NCBI GenBank assembly: GCA_018813025.1
Contig: JAHJCL010000018.1
Coordinates: 1-38,057, forward strand
DNA length: 38,057 nucleotides
Reading direction: 5' to 3'
Source: Patescibacteria group bacterium
Lineage (GTDB): Bacteria; Patescibacteriota; Minisyncoccia; Minisyncoccales; DG-74-3
Shown: one piece after another, positions 1 through 8,404 of the stretch
How the letters are laid out: every line of letters starts with the position of its first letter
Numbering within the stretch: position 1 is the first letter of the stretch
Made by a program: the position numbers and the translations under genes
The notes under the pieces: model-generated
What the model was told of the DNA's origin: nothing
What the model saw: the letters and a program-made list of their open reading frames with translations, nothing else
Database searches by the model: none

Positions 1-38
1 ATTCTATATTATTCTATATTATTCTATATTATTCTATT
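1..38. repeat. 10-bp tandem repeat at window edge
   Basis: Three perfect copies of ATTCTATATT are followed by a partial fourth (ATTCTATT). The array runs into the last codons and stop of glmS, so the final residues and TAA of GlmS are read from repeat sequence. It could be a spacer repeat of the kind seen inside other genes of this window, or an assembly edge. Confidence 0.85.
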
Positions 39-1867
39 GTAACTGATTTTGCCAAATTTTTTGGCTTATCGATATCGCGACCTAATAAATCGGCAATATG
101 ATAAGCAAAAAGATGTAAAGGAATTGTAGTTAATATTGGCGTTAACATTTCCAATGTCTTAGGTATATAAATAACATCATCGACTATTTTTTTAATTTCT
201 TCATTGCCTTCAGTGGCTATTGCTAGAACCAATCCCTTACGAGCTTTGATCTCCTGAATATTGGATATCATTTTTTCGTAAACTGAATCTGATGGACAGA
301 TTGCAATAGTTGGAACATTTTCATCAATCAAAGCCAAAGGACCGTGTTTTAATTCTCCGCCAGCCGTTCCTTCAGCATGAAGATAGGAAATTTCTTTAAG
401 TTTTAACGCTCCCTCCAAAGCAATCGGATAATTATATTTTCTGCCAATAAAGAAAAAATTATGGTATTTTTTGTATTTTTCCGCCAATCTTCTAATTTCT
501 GAATCTGTTTTGAGAATTTGATTAGCTAAATCTGGTAGTTTAACCAATTCAGAAACAATTCTTTTTCCCATCACTAAACTCATTTCTCTCTGACGGCCTA
601 AATAAACAGTGAATAAAATTAAGGTTGTTAATTGACCAATAAACGCCTTAGTTGAAGCGACAGCTATTTCAGGACCGGACCGGGTATAGACTCCTGCGTC
701 GGTTTCTCTGGCTTGAGACGATCCGACAACATTAGTAATTCCAAGGGTTAGCAAACCCTTATTTTTAAACTCTTTCAAAGTAGCTAAAGTGTCAGCTGTT
801 TCACCTGATTGAGATACAAAAATGGCTGCTGTTTTTTTATCCAAAATTGGCTTGCGATAGCGAAGCTCGGAACCAATATCAAACTCGCAGGGAATACCGG
901 CATATTCTTCTATCATATACTCTCCGACTTGACTGGCAAAACTAGCAGTACCGCAACCAATCAAAAATAATTTTTCAATATTCCTCAATCGGCTTTCAAC
1001 ACTGTCTAATCCACCAAGTTTAACATTACCATCGTCTTCAATCAATCTTCCTAAAATTGCGTTTTGAATCGCTTCCGGCTCTTCCATTATTTCTTTTAAC
1101 ATAAAATGTTTGTATCCTCCTTTTTGAGCTTCTTCTAAATCCCAATCAATCTCATCAATAACTTTTTCTTTTTTAATATTGTCTAAATTAAAAATATTAA
1201 AATCGTTTGGAGTTAAAACTGCCACCTCGTCATCATTCAGATAAACTACTTTTTTGGTTCTACCGATCACAGCCGAAGCGTCAGAAGCCAGTATATTTTC
1301 TTTCTCGCCAACGCCGATTAAAAGCGGGGATGATTTTCTGGCAGCAACAATTTTATTGGGGTCTTTTTGAGAAATCACCACTAAAGCATAAGTACCCTCA
1401 ATCAATTTAAGCGCGCTCATTACCGCTTCTTCCAAATTTCCTTTAAAAAACTTCTCGATTAAATGGGCGATTATTTCAGTATCAGTATCAGAATAAAATT
1501 TATGGCCTTCTTCTGATAATCTTTGTTTTAAAACTCTGTAATTTTCGACAATCCCATTGTGGACAAGAAATATGTTTTTATGACAATCATAGTGAGGATG
1601 AGCATTGGCATCGGTAATTCCTCCGTGAGATGCCCATCGGGTGTGAAAAATAAAAGGATTGCCGATTTTAGGAAAAACGCTTTTGTTTATTTCTTCTTCT
1701 AAGGATTTAATTCTACCTGTTTTTTTAATGTAAAATATTTCTTTTTTCTCATCATTAAACCAAGCAGCTCCGGCTGAATCATAACCGCGGTATTCTAATC
1801 TTTTGAGAGCGTTCAGCCCTAATTCAATATTGGTGTTTTGGCCGATATAGCCGAATATTCCGCACAT
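29..1867 (-). CDS. glmS: Glutamine--fructose-6-phosphate aminotransferase (isomerizing)
   Basis: GlmS makes glucosamine-6-phosphate from fructose-6-phosphate and glutamine, the entry step to UDP-GlcNAc and cell-wall sugars. The protein has 612 aa, the usual length. I chose the ATG at 1867 because it gives MCGIFGYIG: Cys2 is the N-terminal nucleophile of the class II glutaminase once Met is removed. A longer reading from 1882 would bury this Cys. The glutaminase domain shows HTRWA (about 75-79), HNGIVENY (about 103-110) and SDTDTE. Two SIS sugar-isomerase domains follow (IGCGTASFAS, SQSGETADT, ALEGALKLKE), and the end is the family's NLAKSVTIE. It starts 4 nt after the leuS stop on the same strand, so the two are probably cotranscribed. 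Confidence 0.97.
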   Translation of the reverse strand: MCGIFGYIGQNTNIELGLNALKRLEYRGYDSAGAAWFNDEKKEIFYIKKTGRIKSLEEEINKSVFPKIGNPFIFHTRWASHGGITDANAHPHYDCHKNIFLVHNGIVENYRVLKQRLSEEGHKFYSDTDTEIIAHLIEKFFKGNLEEAVMSALKLIEGTYALVVISQKDPNKIVAARKSSPLLIGVGEKENILASDASAVIGRTKKVVYLNDDEVAVLTPNDFNIFNLDNIKKEKVIDEIDWDLEEAQKGGYKHFMLKEIMEEPEAIQNAILGRLIEDDGNVKLGGLDSVESRLRNIEKLFLIGCGTASFASQVGEYMIEEYAGIPCEFDIGSELRYRKPILDKKTAAIFVSQSGETADTLATLKEFKNKGLLTLGITNVVGSSQARETDAGVYTRSGPEIAVASTKAFIGQLTTLILFTVYLGRQREMSLVMGKRIVSELVKLPDLANQILKTDSEIRRLAEKYKKYHNFFFIGRKYNYPIALEGALKLKEISYLHAEGTAGGELKHGPLALIDENVPTIAICPSDSVYEKMISNIQEIKARKGLVLAIATEGNEEIKKIVDDVIYIPKTLEMLTPILTTIPLHLFAYHIADLLGRDIDKPKNLAKSVTIE

Positions 1868-1871
1868 ATGC

Positions 1872-4280
1872 TTAAATAACAAAATTAATTATTTGATCGG
1901 GAATAAAAATAACTTTTTTAATCTCTTGATTCTTAATCCAGGTTTTAACTTTTTCTTGACTTAAAGCCATTTTTGTTGCTTCTTTTTCTGAAAGACCAGT
2001 TTCAATTTCTATCTTATCCCTTACTTTTCCATTAATTTGGATTATCAAATTAATCCTTTCTTCTCTAATCATCTTAGAATCGTATTGAGGCCATTTTTGT
2101 TGATGGACAGAATCACTATGAGCTGAACTGTGCCACAACTCTTCACTGATATGAGGCGCAAAAGGAGCTAATAATAAAACAATTCTTTCAACTATATCTT
2201 GACCGATTTTTTCTTTATTGGCAGTGGCAAAATTAAGAAATTCCATAAACGCGGCAATCGCGGTATTAAATTTGATATTCTCCAAATCCTCATCTATTTT
2301 TTTATTTAATTTATGAATTAGCTTAATTGCTTCATCATCGCTTTTAGTATTGTTCTTACATTCTTCAACTAAATTCCAGATTCTGTCTAAAAATCTATAT
2401 ACACCGCTTACTCCCTGAGTATTCCAGATAATGGTTTGATCAAACGGTCCCATAAACATCTCATAAACTCTCAAAGCGTCTGCTCCATATTGACTAACAA
2501 CTTCTTCGGGATTAATAACATTATTGAAAGATTTAGACATCTTGCGACCATCTTCAGCTAAAATCATCCCGTGAGAAGTTCTTTTTTGATAGGGCTCTAA
2601 ATTGGGAACCATACCAATATCAAAAAGGAACTTATGCCAAAAACGAGAATATAATAGATGTAAAGTAGTATGTTCCATTCCGCCGTTATACCAATCAACC
2701 GGTAGCCAATAATCAAATACTTTTTTGTATTTGGAAATTGGAAATTGGAAATCAGAAACTCCTTGCATTAAATAGGCAAGATAATACCAACTGGAACCGG
2801 CCCAATTAGGCATGGTGTCGGTTTCTCTTTTAGCCGGTTCATTACATTTAGGGCACTGAACATTAATCCATTCTGAAATTGTTGCCAAAGGAGATTCTCC
2901 AGTGGTGGTTGGTTGATATTTTTCAATATAAGGCAGTTGGACCGGCAAATCTTTTTCCGGAACGGCCACTGCTCCGCATTTAGGACAATGAATAACAGGA
3001 ATCGGCTCTCCCCAATAATGCTGACGAGAGAAAATCCAATCTCTTAATTTATATTTAACTGTCTTTCTTCCTAACTTCTTTTTCTTTAAATAATCTGTAA
3101 TCTTTTCTATCGCCTCTTTTGAAGATAATCCATCAAAATCTCCGGAGTTGATTAATGTCCCGTAATCAACAAAAGCTTCTTCGGATATATTTCCTCCGGA
3201 TACAACTTCCTTGATTTCAATACCATATTCTTTGGCGAAATCATAATCTCTTTTATCGTGGGCCGGCACAACCATAACCGCGCCACCTCCATAAGTTCCA
3301 ATAACATAATCACCCACCCAAACACTAACCTTTTCATTATTAATCGGATTATTGACGAAAATTCCCTTCAATTGAACCCCTGTTTTTTTCTTTTCTATCT
3401 CAATTCTCTCAAATTCAGTTTTTTCTCTGGATTTTTTAATATAATTTTGGACTTTTTCCCAATTTTTGATTTTTAATTTCCAATTTTCAATTAATCTGTG
3501 TTCTGGCGCCAAAACTATAGCAGTGACGCCGAAAATAGTATCAGCCCTGGTAGTAAAAACTTTAATTAATTCATCATCTGTTTTGAAATCAATTTCAGTT
3601 CCGTAACTCCGGCCTATCCAATTAATTTGCTGAGTTTTAATTTTTTCACAAAAATCAACTTCCTTTAGGTCGTCTATTAATCTATCAGCGTATTTAGTGA
3701 TTCCCAACATCCACTGTTTTATCTTTTTCTGTTCAGACATTGTTCCGCACCTTTCACATTTATTATCAATCACTTCTTCATTAGCTAAACCGATTTTACA
3801 AGACGGACACCAATTAACCGGTATTTCTGATTGATAAGCCAATCCATTTTCAAAAAATTTTAAGAAAATCCACTGAGTCCATTTATAATAATCAGGGTCA
3901 GTAGTGTTAATCTCCCTGTTCCAATCAAAAGAAACACCCAAGCTTTTTAGTTGTTTTTTAAAATTAGAAATATTTTTTTTAGTGGCTATGCTGGGGTGAA
4001 TCCCGGTTTTAATAGCATAATTCTCTGTTGGTAAACCAAAAGCGTCCCAGCCAATCGGGAATAAAACATTAAAACCTTCCATCCTTTTCTTGCGGGCAAC
4101 AGCGTCAAGAGCTGAATAAGGACGACAATGACCAACATGAAGACCAGCTCCTGAAGGATAAGGAAACTCAATTAAAATATAGAGTTTTTTCTTTTTAGAA
4201 AAATCTTGGGCTTGATAGAAATTATTCTCTTCCCAATATTTTTGCCACTTGGACTCAATCTCTTGCGGACTGTATTTCAT
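1872..4280 (-). CDS. leuS: Leucyl-tRNA synthetase
   Basis: This class I synthetase charges tRNA-Leu. The 802-aa protein has the HIGH box as HVGH (48-51), the CP1 editing domain with TTRADTIFG and VPAHDKRD, paired CxxC zinc-type motifs, a WAGSSWYY segment, and the KMSKS loop near residue 578 (GRKMSKSFNN). Its C-terminal end (QINGKVRDKI) is the usual bacterial LeuRS appendage. Two stretches look inserted relative to the family and are built from short DNA repeats: residues read from 3462-3479 (peptide KLKIKN) and from 2731-2751 (DFQFPIS). It is transcribed divergently from the mevalonate operon and leads into glmS. No Shine-Dalgarno precedes the ATG. Confidence 0.97.
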   Translation of the reverse strand: MKYSPQEIESKWQKYWEENNFYQAQDFSKKKKLYILIEFPYPSGAGLHVGHCRPYSALDAVARKKRMEGFNVLFPIGWDAFGLPTENYAIKTGIHPSIATKKNISNFKKQLKSLGVSFDWNREINTTDPDYYKWTQWIFLKFFENGLAYQSEIPVNWCPSCKIGLANEEVIDNKCERCGTMSEQKKIKQWMLGITKYADRLIDDLKEVDFCEKIKTQQINWIGRSYGTEIDFKTDDELIKVFTTRADTIFGVTAIVLAPEHRLIENWKLKIKNWEKVQNYIKKSREKTEFERIEIEKKKTGVQLKGIFVNNPINNEKVSVWVGDYVIGTYGGGAVMVVPAHDKRDYDFAKEYGIEIKEVVSGGNISEEAFVDYGTLINSGDFDGLSSKEAIEKITDYLKKKKLGRKTVKYKLRDWIFSRQHYWGEPIPVIHCPKCGAVAVPEKDLPVQLPYIEKYQPTTTGESPLATISEWINVQCPKCNEPAKRETDTMPNWAGSSWYYLAYLMQGVSDFQFPISKYKKVFDYWLPVDWYNGGMEHTTLHLLYSRFWHKFLFDIGMVPNLEPYQKRTSHGMILAEDGRKMSKSFNNVINPEEVVSQYGADALRVYEMFMGPFDQTIIWNTQGVSGVYRFLDRIWNLVEECKNNTKSDDEAIKLIHKLNKKIDEDLENIKFNTAIAAFMEFLNFATANKEKIGQDIVERIVLLLAPFAPHISEELWHSSAHSDSVHQQKWPQYDSKMIREERINLIIQINGKVRDKIEIETGLSEKEATKMALSQEKVKTWIKNQEIKKVIFIPDQIINFVI

Positions 4281-4287
4281 ATCTCTT

Positions 4288-4316
4288 ATCTTATCTTTTC
4301 GACTTCAATTTGTAAA
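4288..4316 (-). promoter_or_regulatory. Candidate leuS promoter giving a leaderless mRNA
   Basis: On the minus strand TTTACA (4311-4316) and TAAGAT (4288-4293) are separated by 17 nt. A start about 7 nt past the -10 box would fall at the leuS ATG, which has no Shine-Dalgarno. The -10 match is imperfect, so this is a moderate call. Confidence 0.4.
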
Positions 4317-4349
4317 ATATAAAGAAACCAATAAAAAACCAAGAAATTA

Positions 4350-4358
4350 TGATATAAT
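4350..4358 (+). promoter_or_regulatory. Extended -10 promoter of the mevalonate operon
   Basis: TGATATAAT is a perfect extended -10 (TGn plus TATAAT), 18 nt before the mevalonate kinase ATG. No good -35 is visible at 17 nt, as is common for extended -10 promoters. Confidence 0.55.
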
Positions 4359-4376
4359 TATTTATCAGAATTAAAA

Positions 4377-5384
4377 ATGATTACAGCATCAGCGCCAGGC
4401 AAAATTATTTTATTCGGAGAACACGCTGTTGTCTATAATAAAATAGGCATTGCTTGTACGATAAATAAAAAATTCTCGGTAAAAATATCTCCTATAAAAG
4501 AAGATTTTATTGTTTTTAACGCAAAAGATTTAAAAGTCAAACATTCTCTAACAAAAGAATGTTTATTTTCTTTTTTGGAGAAAATTAATGATTTGGAAAA
4601 AAATAAGAAATTTGAAGAAATAAAAGAAATTCGGCGGAAAAACAAGTTTCCGCCAAGTCTTTTTATTGTTGCGAATATTTTAAAAAAATATGGATTTATC
4701 GGAATGAAAATTGAGAGTGAATCAAAAATACCAAAAAATCTTGGTTCAAGTTCAGCCGCGTTTGCTGCGATAAGCTTAGGTGTATTAAAATATTTAGGAA
4801 AAAAACATTCTAAAAAAATCGTGTCTGATATTGCCTATCAAGGAGATGTCTTGGCTCATAGCGGAACTCCTTCAGGAATAGACAATACTGTAGTTACTTA
4901 TGGCGGGTATATAAAATACAAAAAATCTGAAGGGATTAAGCCATTAAAGATTGATTTTAAAATTCCTTTACTGATTGTTGACAGCGGCCAAAAAGCGGAA
5001 ACGGCAAAAACTGTTTCATATATTAGAAAACAAAGAAAGGAAAAACCAAAACGCGTAAATGCTATTTTAAATTCATTAAATGATATATCAAAAAGAGCTT
5101 TAAAATCTTTACACAACCGCGATCTTGATGAAATGGGAAAACTAATGGTTGAATATTATAAAACACTTAAAAAATTAAACGTATCTACTCCCAAACTAGA
5201 CCGAATAGTAAAAATAGCCATAGCAAACAAAGCTTTAGGAGCCAAGCCAACCGGAGGTTGGGGCGGAGGCTGTTGTCTGGTTTTGGCAAGAAATCAAAGA
5301 GATATAACTCTTCTAAAAAAGAAATTCAAAAAAGCTGGGTTTAATTCTTTCCAGGCAAAAATCGGAGTAGAAGGAGTAAAATAA
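4377..5384 (+). CDS. mvk: Mevalonate kinase
   Basis: This GHMP-family kinase phosphorylates mevalonate with ATP to mevalonate-5-phosphate in isoprenoid synthesis. The 335-aa protein has all three GHMP motifs: PGKIILFGEHAVVY (7-20), the ATP-binding PKNLGSSSAAFAA (about 119-131), and KPTGGWGGGCC (about 288-298). SGTPSGIDNTV, near the middle, carries the catalytic Asp region typical of mevalonate kinases. It is first of three genes in one direction, followed after 12 nt by the decarboxylase. No phosphomevalonate kinase is in the cluster. Assignment to mevalonate rather than phosphomevalonate or galactose rests on the GEHAVVY motif and on context. Confidence 0.92.
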   Translation: MITASAPGKIILFGEHAVVYNKIGIACTINKKFSVKISPIKEDFIVFNAKDLKVKHSLTKECLFSFLEKINDLEKNKKFEEIKEIRRKNKFPPSLFIVANILKKYGFIGMKIESESKIPKNLGSSSAAFAAISLGVLKYLGKKHSKKIVSDIAYQGDVLAHSGTPSGIDNTVVTYGGYIKYKKSEGIKPLKIDFKIPLLIVDSGQKAETAKTVSYIRKQRKEKPKRVNAILNSLNDISKRALKSLHNRDLDEMGKLMVEYYKTLKKLNVSTPKLDRIVKIAIANKALGAKPTGGWGGGCCLVLARNQRDITLLKKKFKKAGFNSFQAKIGVEGVK

Positions 5385-5396
5385 ATTAATAAAACT

Positions 5397-6395
5397 ATGA
5401 AAACCACCGCAATAGTCAATTCTAATATCGCTTTAGTGAAATATTGGGGTAAAAGAGACGAAAAATTAATACTACCGAACAATAGTAATATTTCCGTTGC
5501 TTATGATAAATTAAATACCATTACAACAGTTGAGTTTAATCTAGATTATAGCAAAGATATTTTTATTTTAGACAGTAACGAAATAACAGATGGACCTGTC
5601 TTCAAAAAAACAACTGAACATTTAAATATAATAAGACAAAAAGCTGGTATAGAAACAAGAGCTAAAGTAGTTAGTAAGAATAATTTCCCTACTGCAGCAG
5701 GATTAGCAAGCTCTGCTTCCGGTTTTTCAGCTTTAGCTTTTGCCGGCAGTAAAGCCGCCGGATTAAATTTAGACCAAAGAGAATTATCAATTTTAGCAAG
5801 ACTGTCCGGATCCGGGTCTGCTTCTAGAAGTTTGATTGGAGGATTCGCCGAATGGATGAAAGGAGAAAAAGCGGACGGCTCGGACAGTTATGCTATCCAA
5901 ATAGCCAAACCTGATTATTGGCCGGAATTTAGAATTATCGTGGCTATTATTTCAGAAGCACGAAAAAAAACATCAAGTACTGACGGTATGAATTTAACAG
6001 TCAAAACCTGTCCTTTATATCAAGGTTGGCTTAACACAATAGAACAGGATTTAGAAAATGTAAGAAAAGGAATTGCTGAAAAAAACTTTACTTTGATCGG
6101 TAGTACGGCTGAATTTAATTGTTTAAAAATGCACGCTACTATGATAACAACTCAACCGTCACTTATTTATTGGATGCCGGAAACATTAGAAATTATTCAT
6201 TCTGTTTTAGATTGGAGAAAGCAAGGTCTAGAGGGTTATTTCACAATTGATGCCGGACCGCAAGTAAAAATTATTTGCCTGGAAAAAGATGTTGAAGAGA
6301 TTAATAATAAATTATGTTCGATTCCAAGCGTAAAAAAGACAATTATTTGTAAGGTTGGGAAAGAAGCAATATTAACTGATAATCATTTATTTTAA
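5397..6395 (+). CDS. mvaD: Mevalonate (di)phosphate decarboxylase
   Basis: This is an ATP-dependent decarboxylase of the diphosphomevalonate decarboxylase family, 332 aa. It has the family signature NIALVKYWGKRD near the N-terminus, the phosphate-binding GLASSASGFSAL (about 101-112), SGSASRSLIGGFAEW (about 140-154), KKTSSTDGMNLT, and the catalytic-Asp motif IDAGPQVK (about 284). The family contains enzymes acting on mevalonate-5-diphosphate and others acting on mevalonate-5-phosphate. Sequence motifs alone do not separate them here. The adjacent isopentenyl phosphate kinase and lack of a phosphomevalonate kinase favour the monophosphate substrate; that is inference. It sits 12 nt after mvk. 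Confidence 0.92.
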   Translation: MKTTAIVNSNIALVKYWGKRDEKLILPNNSNISVAYDKLNTITTVEFNLDYSKDIFILDSNEITDGPVFKKTTEHLNIIRQKAGIETRAKVVSKNNFPTAAGLASSASGFSALAFAGSKAAGLNLDQRELSILARLSGSGSASRSLIGGFAEWMKGEKADGSDSYAIQIAKPDYWPEFRIIVAIISEARKKTSSTDGMNLTVKTCPLYQGWLNTIEQDLENVRKGIAEKNFTLIGSTAEFNCLKMHATMITTQPSLIYWMPETLEIIHSVLDWRKQGLEGYFTIDAGPQVKIICLEKDVEEINNKLCSIPSVKKTIICKVGKEAILTDNHLF

Positions 6396-6404
6396 ATAAA
6401 AAAT

Positions 6405-7190
6405 ATGGAATTAATTATCTTAAAAATTGGCGGGTCAATAATAACTTATAAAGACAGGTCTAAACCAGAGGTGAATTTTAAAAATCTAAGAAAAATTATT
6501 AATGAGCTTATTGGAATAAAGAAAAAATTAATCTTGATTCATGGCGTTGGTTCTTTTGGTCATCAAATTGTCAAAAAAACCGGAATAGATAAAGGGATTA
6601 AAACAAAAAATGATTCAGTTAATTTTGCTGAAACGCAAAGATTACAAAACAAACTTAACTGTATTGTTACAGAAGAATTAATTAAAAAAGGGCTACCTGC
6701 TTTTCCTTTTCAGGCATCATCATCTGCGATAATGAAAAATGGAAGATTAATTAAAATGGATTTGGATGTAATAAAAGGATTAATAAAACTTGGTGTCATT
6801 CCTGTTTTATACGGCGTTCCGGCATATGATAAAGAAAAAGGATGCTCTATTCTTTCTGGCGATCAAATTGCTCCGTATTTAGCAAAAAATCTAAAAATAA
6901 AAAGAATTATTATGGCTGGAGACACAGACGGAGTTTTTACTGCCAATCCTAAAAAAGATAAAAACGCTAAACAAATAAAAATAATCAGCAGAAAAAATTT
7001 TAAAGAGGTTAAAAAAATGATAGAAGGATCTTCTTTTATTGATGTTACTGGTGGAATGGCTGGAAAAGTTGTAGAGCTAATTAATGGAGCGCGCGAAGGA
7101 ATTTCGGCTCAAATCATAAATGGAACAAAAAAAAATTCTATTAAAAATGCACTTTCAGGAAAAACTATTGGAACTATAATTAAATGGTAA
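6405..7190 (+). CDS. Isopentenyl phosphate kinase
   Basis: This amino-acid-kinase-fold enzyme converts isopentenyl phosphate to isopentenyl diphosphate with ATP. The 261-aa protein begins with LKIGGSI (5-11) and has HGVGSFGH (45-52), whose final His is the IPK hallmark that separates it from glutamate-5-kinase and fosfomycin kinase. AGDTDGVFTANP (about 170) and DVTGGMAGKV (about 212) are further kinase-fold motifs. IPK is typical of archaea and a limited set of bacteria and plants. Its position 9 nt behind the decarboxylase completes an operon for the alternative mevalonate pathway. Confidence 0.93.
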   Translation: MELIILKIGGSIITYKDRSKPEVNFKNLRKIINELIGIKKKLILIHGVGSFGHQIVKKTGIDKGIKTKNDSVNFAETQRLQNKLNCIVTEELIKKGLPAFPFQASSSAIMKNGRLIKMDLDVIKGLIKLGVIPVLYGVPAYDKEKGCSILSGDQIAPYLAKNLKIKRIIMAGDTDGVFTANPKKDKNAKQIKIISRKNFKEVKKMIEGSSFIDVTGGMAGKVVELINGAREGISAQIINGTKKNSIKNALSGKTIGTIIKW

Positions 7191-7208
7191 TTTACTTTTA
7201 CCTTTTTT
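7186..7208 (+). terminator. Weak terminator overlapping the IPK stop
   Basis: GGTAA (7186-7190) pairs with TTACC (7198-7202) and is followed by six T. The stem is only 5 bp, so termination may be partial. Confidence 0.4.
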
Positions 7209-7210
7209 AT

Positions 7211-7239
7211 TTGACAGAAATGTCTAATATTGTTATAAA
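7211..7239 (+). promoter_or_regulatory. Strong sigma-70-type promoter
   Basis: TTGACA (7211-7216) and TATAAA (7234-7239) are separated by exactly 17 nt, and TG one base before the -10 makes it an extended -10 as well. The predicted start lies near 7246, just before the ribosome site of the small gene that follows. Confidence 0.85.
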
Positions 7240-7263
7240 TAGTGCAGAATTGGAGTGATTCAA

Positions 7264-7452
7264 GTGAGTCAAAATGAAAAAGTAGGTCAAATTTTAATTG
7301 AAAAATTGAAGAAACAAGGCACGGTTACTGACGCATTACAATTGATGGTTTTTGCTAAAGAAGCGAAATTAAAAACCTCTTCTAAAGAACAAAGGGAAAG
7401 TGCCTTGCGAAGTCTCAAAACCTACGTGCCCAACAAGGATCCATTTGAATAA
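7264..7452 (+). CDS. Small protein of unknown function, strongly promoted
   Basis: I do not recognise this 62-aa protein. It is mostly helical and polar in appearance: VGQILIEKLKKQG, then TVTDALQLMVFAKEAKLK, then a basic stretch (KEQRESALRSLKTYV), ending acidic. No membrane segment, zinc motif or signal peptide is visible. I chose GTG at 7264 because GGAG (7252-7255) stands 8 nt upstream; a GTG at 7255 would overlap that ribosome site. It has its own near-consensus promoter and a clean intrinsic terminator, so it is a monocistronic, probably abundant transcript. The length, helix pattern and basic surface could suit a nucleic-acid or ribosome partner, but nothing proves this. Confidence 0.7.
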   Translation: MSQNEKVGQILIEKLKKQGTVTDALQLMVFAKEAKLKTSSKEQRESALRSLKTYVPNKDPFE

Positions 7453-7470
7453 TGGATCTAATCCAACTAA

Positions 7471-7500
7471 AGAGAGAATAATTTCTCTCTCCTTTTTTTA
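7471..7500 (+). terminator. Intrinsic terminator of the small gene
   Basis: AGAGAGAA (7471-7478) pairs perfectly with TTCTCTCT (7483-7490) around a 4-nt loop, followed by CC and a run of T. Confidence 0.85.
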
Positions 7501-7529
7501 TAAAAAATAGAATTTGATTGGTATTACAA

Positions 7530-7552
7530 TTGGATAAGCTTAGCTTATCCAA
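7530..7552. repeat. Inverted repeat over the tatD stop
   Basis: TTGGATAAGC (7530-7539) and GCTTATCCAA (7543-7552) form a perfect 10-bp stem with a 3-nt loop. No T-run follows on the minus strand, so it may protect or weakly terminate the operon mRNA. Confidence 0.6.
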
Positions 7553-8387
7553 GGTTGTTTAAGCTAAATAATAATTTAGCGTTTTTAGTAGTGATTTTAG
7601 CTATTGTTTCTATATCAACTCCCTTTAATTCAGCTATTCTTTTAGCAATATATTTTACATACATTGGTTCGTTTCTTTGCCCCTTGAACTCGATTGGAGG
7701 CAAATAAGGGCAATCGGTTTCAATTAAAATTCTTTCTAAAGGAGTTTTTTTGATTATTTCGTCAAGATTTAATTTAAAAATAATTCCATTAAAACCCAAA
7801 TAAAAACCTAATTCCATATATTTTTGAGCCTGCTCCCAAGTTCCGGTAAAGCAATGAATTACTCCTCTTAAATTAGTATTAGGAATTAAGTGTTTAGTAT
7901 TAAGGATTTCGATTAAATCCTCATGAGCCATTCGACAATGAAAAATTATTGGTAAATTCAATTCTTGAGCTAATTTCAATTCTTTTGACAGTAAATCTTT
8001 TTGTTTCTGTTTAAATTGCTCCATTTTCCCGGTTGTTTTTGGTTTCCAATAATAATCCAAGCCCACTTCCCCGATAGCCACCACTTTATGGTTTTCAGCC
8101 AATTGTTTGTATTTCTGATAATCAAAATCTTTTTCCAGATGATTGCCTTCTTCTTCACTAAATTTAGCCTTTACCAGCCCAGTGTCCAAATCTATCGGAT
8201 GTAAACCAATAGCAGCATAAACTCCAACTGGATATTCCTGAGAAATGGCAACAACTTCTTGAGATGTTTTTAAATTAATACCAACATTAATCATCCAAAC
8301 ATTATTGTCCAAACTTCTTTTTATAACCTCTCCCCTGTCTTCATTAAAAGAAAAAAAATTAATATGAGAATGGGTATCAATTAACAT
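7545..8387 (-). CDS. tatD: TatD family metal-dependent hydrolase/DNase
   Basis: This TIM-barrel metallohydrolase is related to TatD, a Mg-dependent 3'-5' exonuclease implicated in DNA repair and RNA turnover. The 280-aa protein carries the metal ligands in order: DTHSHIN (4-10), GLHP (61-64), GEVGLDYY (Glu about 107), IIFHCR (His 150), GVIHCFTG (His about 178) and IETDCPYLPP (Asp about 225). It is last of the eight-gene operon beginning with ileS. Residues NTKHLIPNTN (about 163-172) are not usual for the family and are encoded by a repeated TTAGTATTA element (7873-7902). The stop lies in the loop of a 10-bp inverted repeat at 7530-7552. Confidence 0.93.
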   Translation of the reverse strand: MLIDTHSHINFFSFNEDRGEVIKRSLDNNVWMINVGINLKTSQEVVAISQEYPVGVYAAIGLHPIDLDTGLVKAKFSEEEGNHLEKDFDYQKYKQLAENHKVVAIGEVGLDYYWKPKTTGKMEQFKQKQKDLLSKELKLAQELNLPIIFHCRMAHEDLIEILNTKHLIPNTNLRGVIHCFTGTWEQAQKYMELGFYLGFNGIIFKLNLDEIIKKTPLERILIETDCPYLPPIEFKGQRNEPMYVKYIAKRIAELKGVDIETIAKITTKNAKLLFSLNNLG

Positions 8388-8404
8388 AGATTACAATATA
8401 TAAA

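Noticed and set aside
1868-1882. Upstream glmS start giving five extra residues
   Set aside because: It would place residues before the catalytic Cys and overlap the leuS stop.
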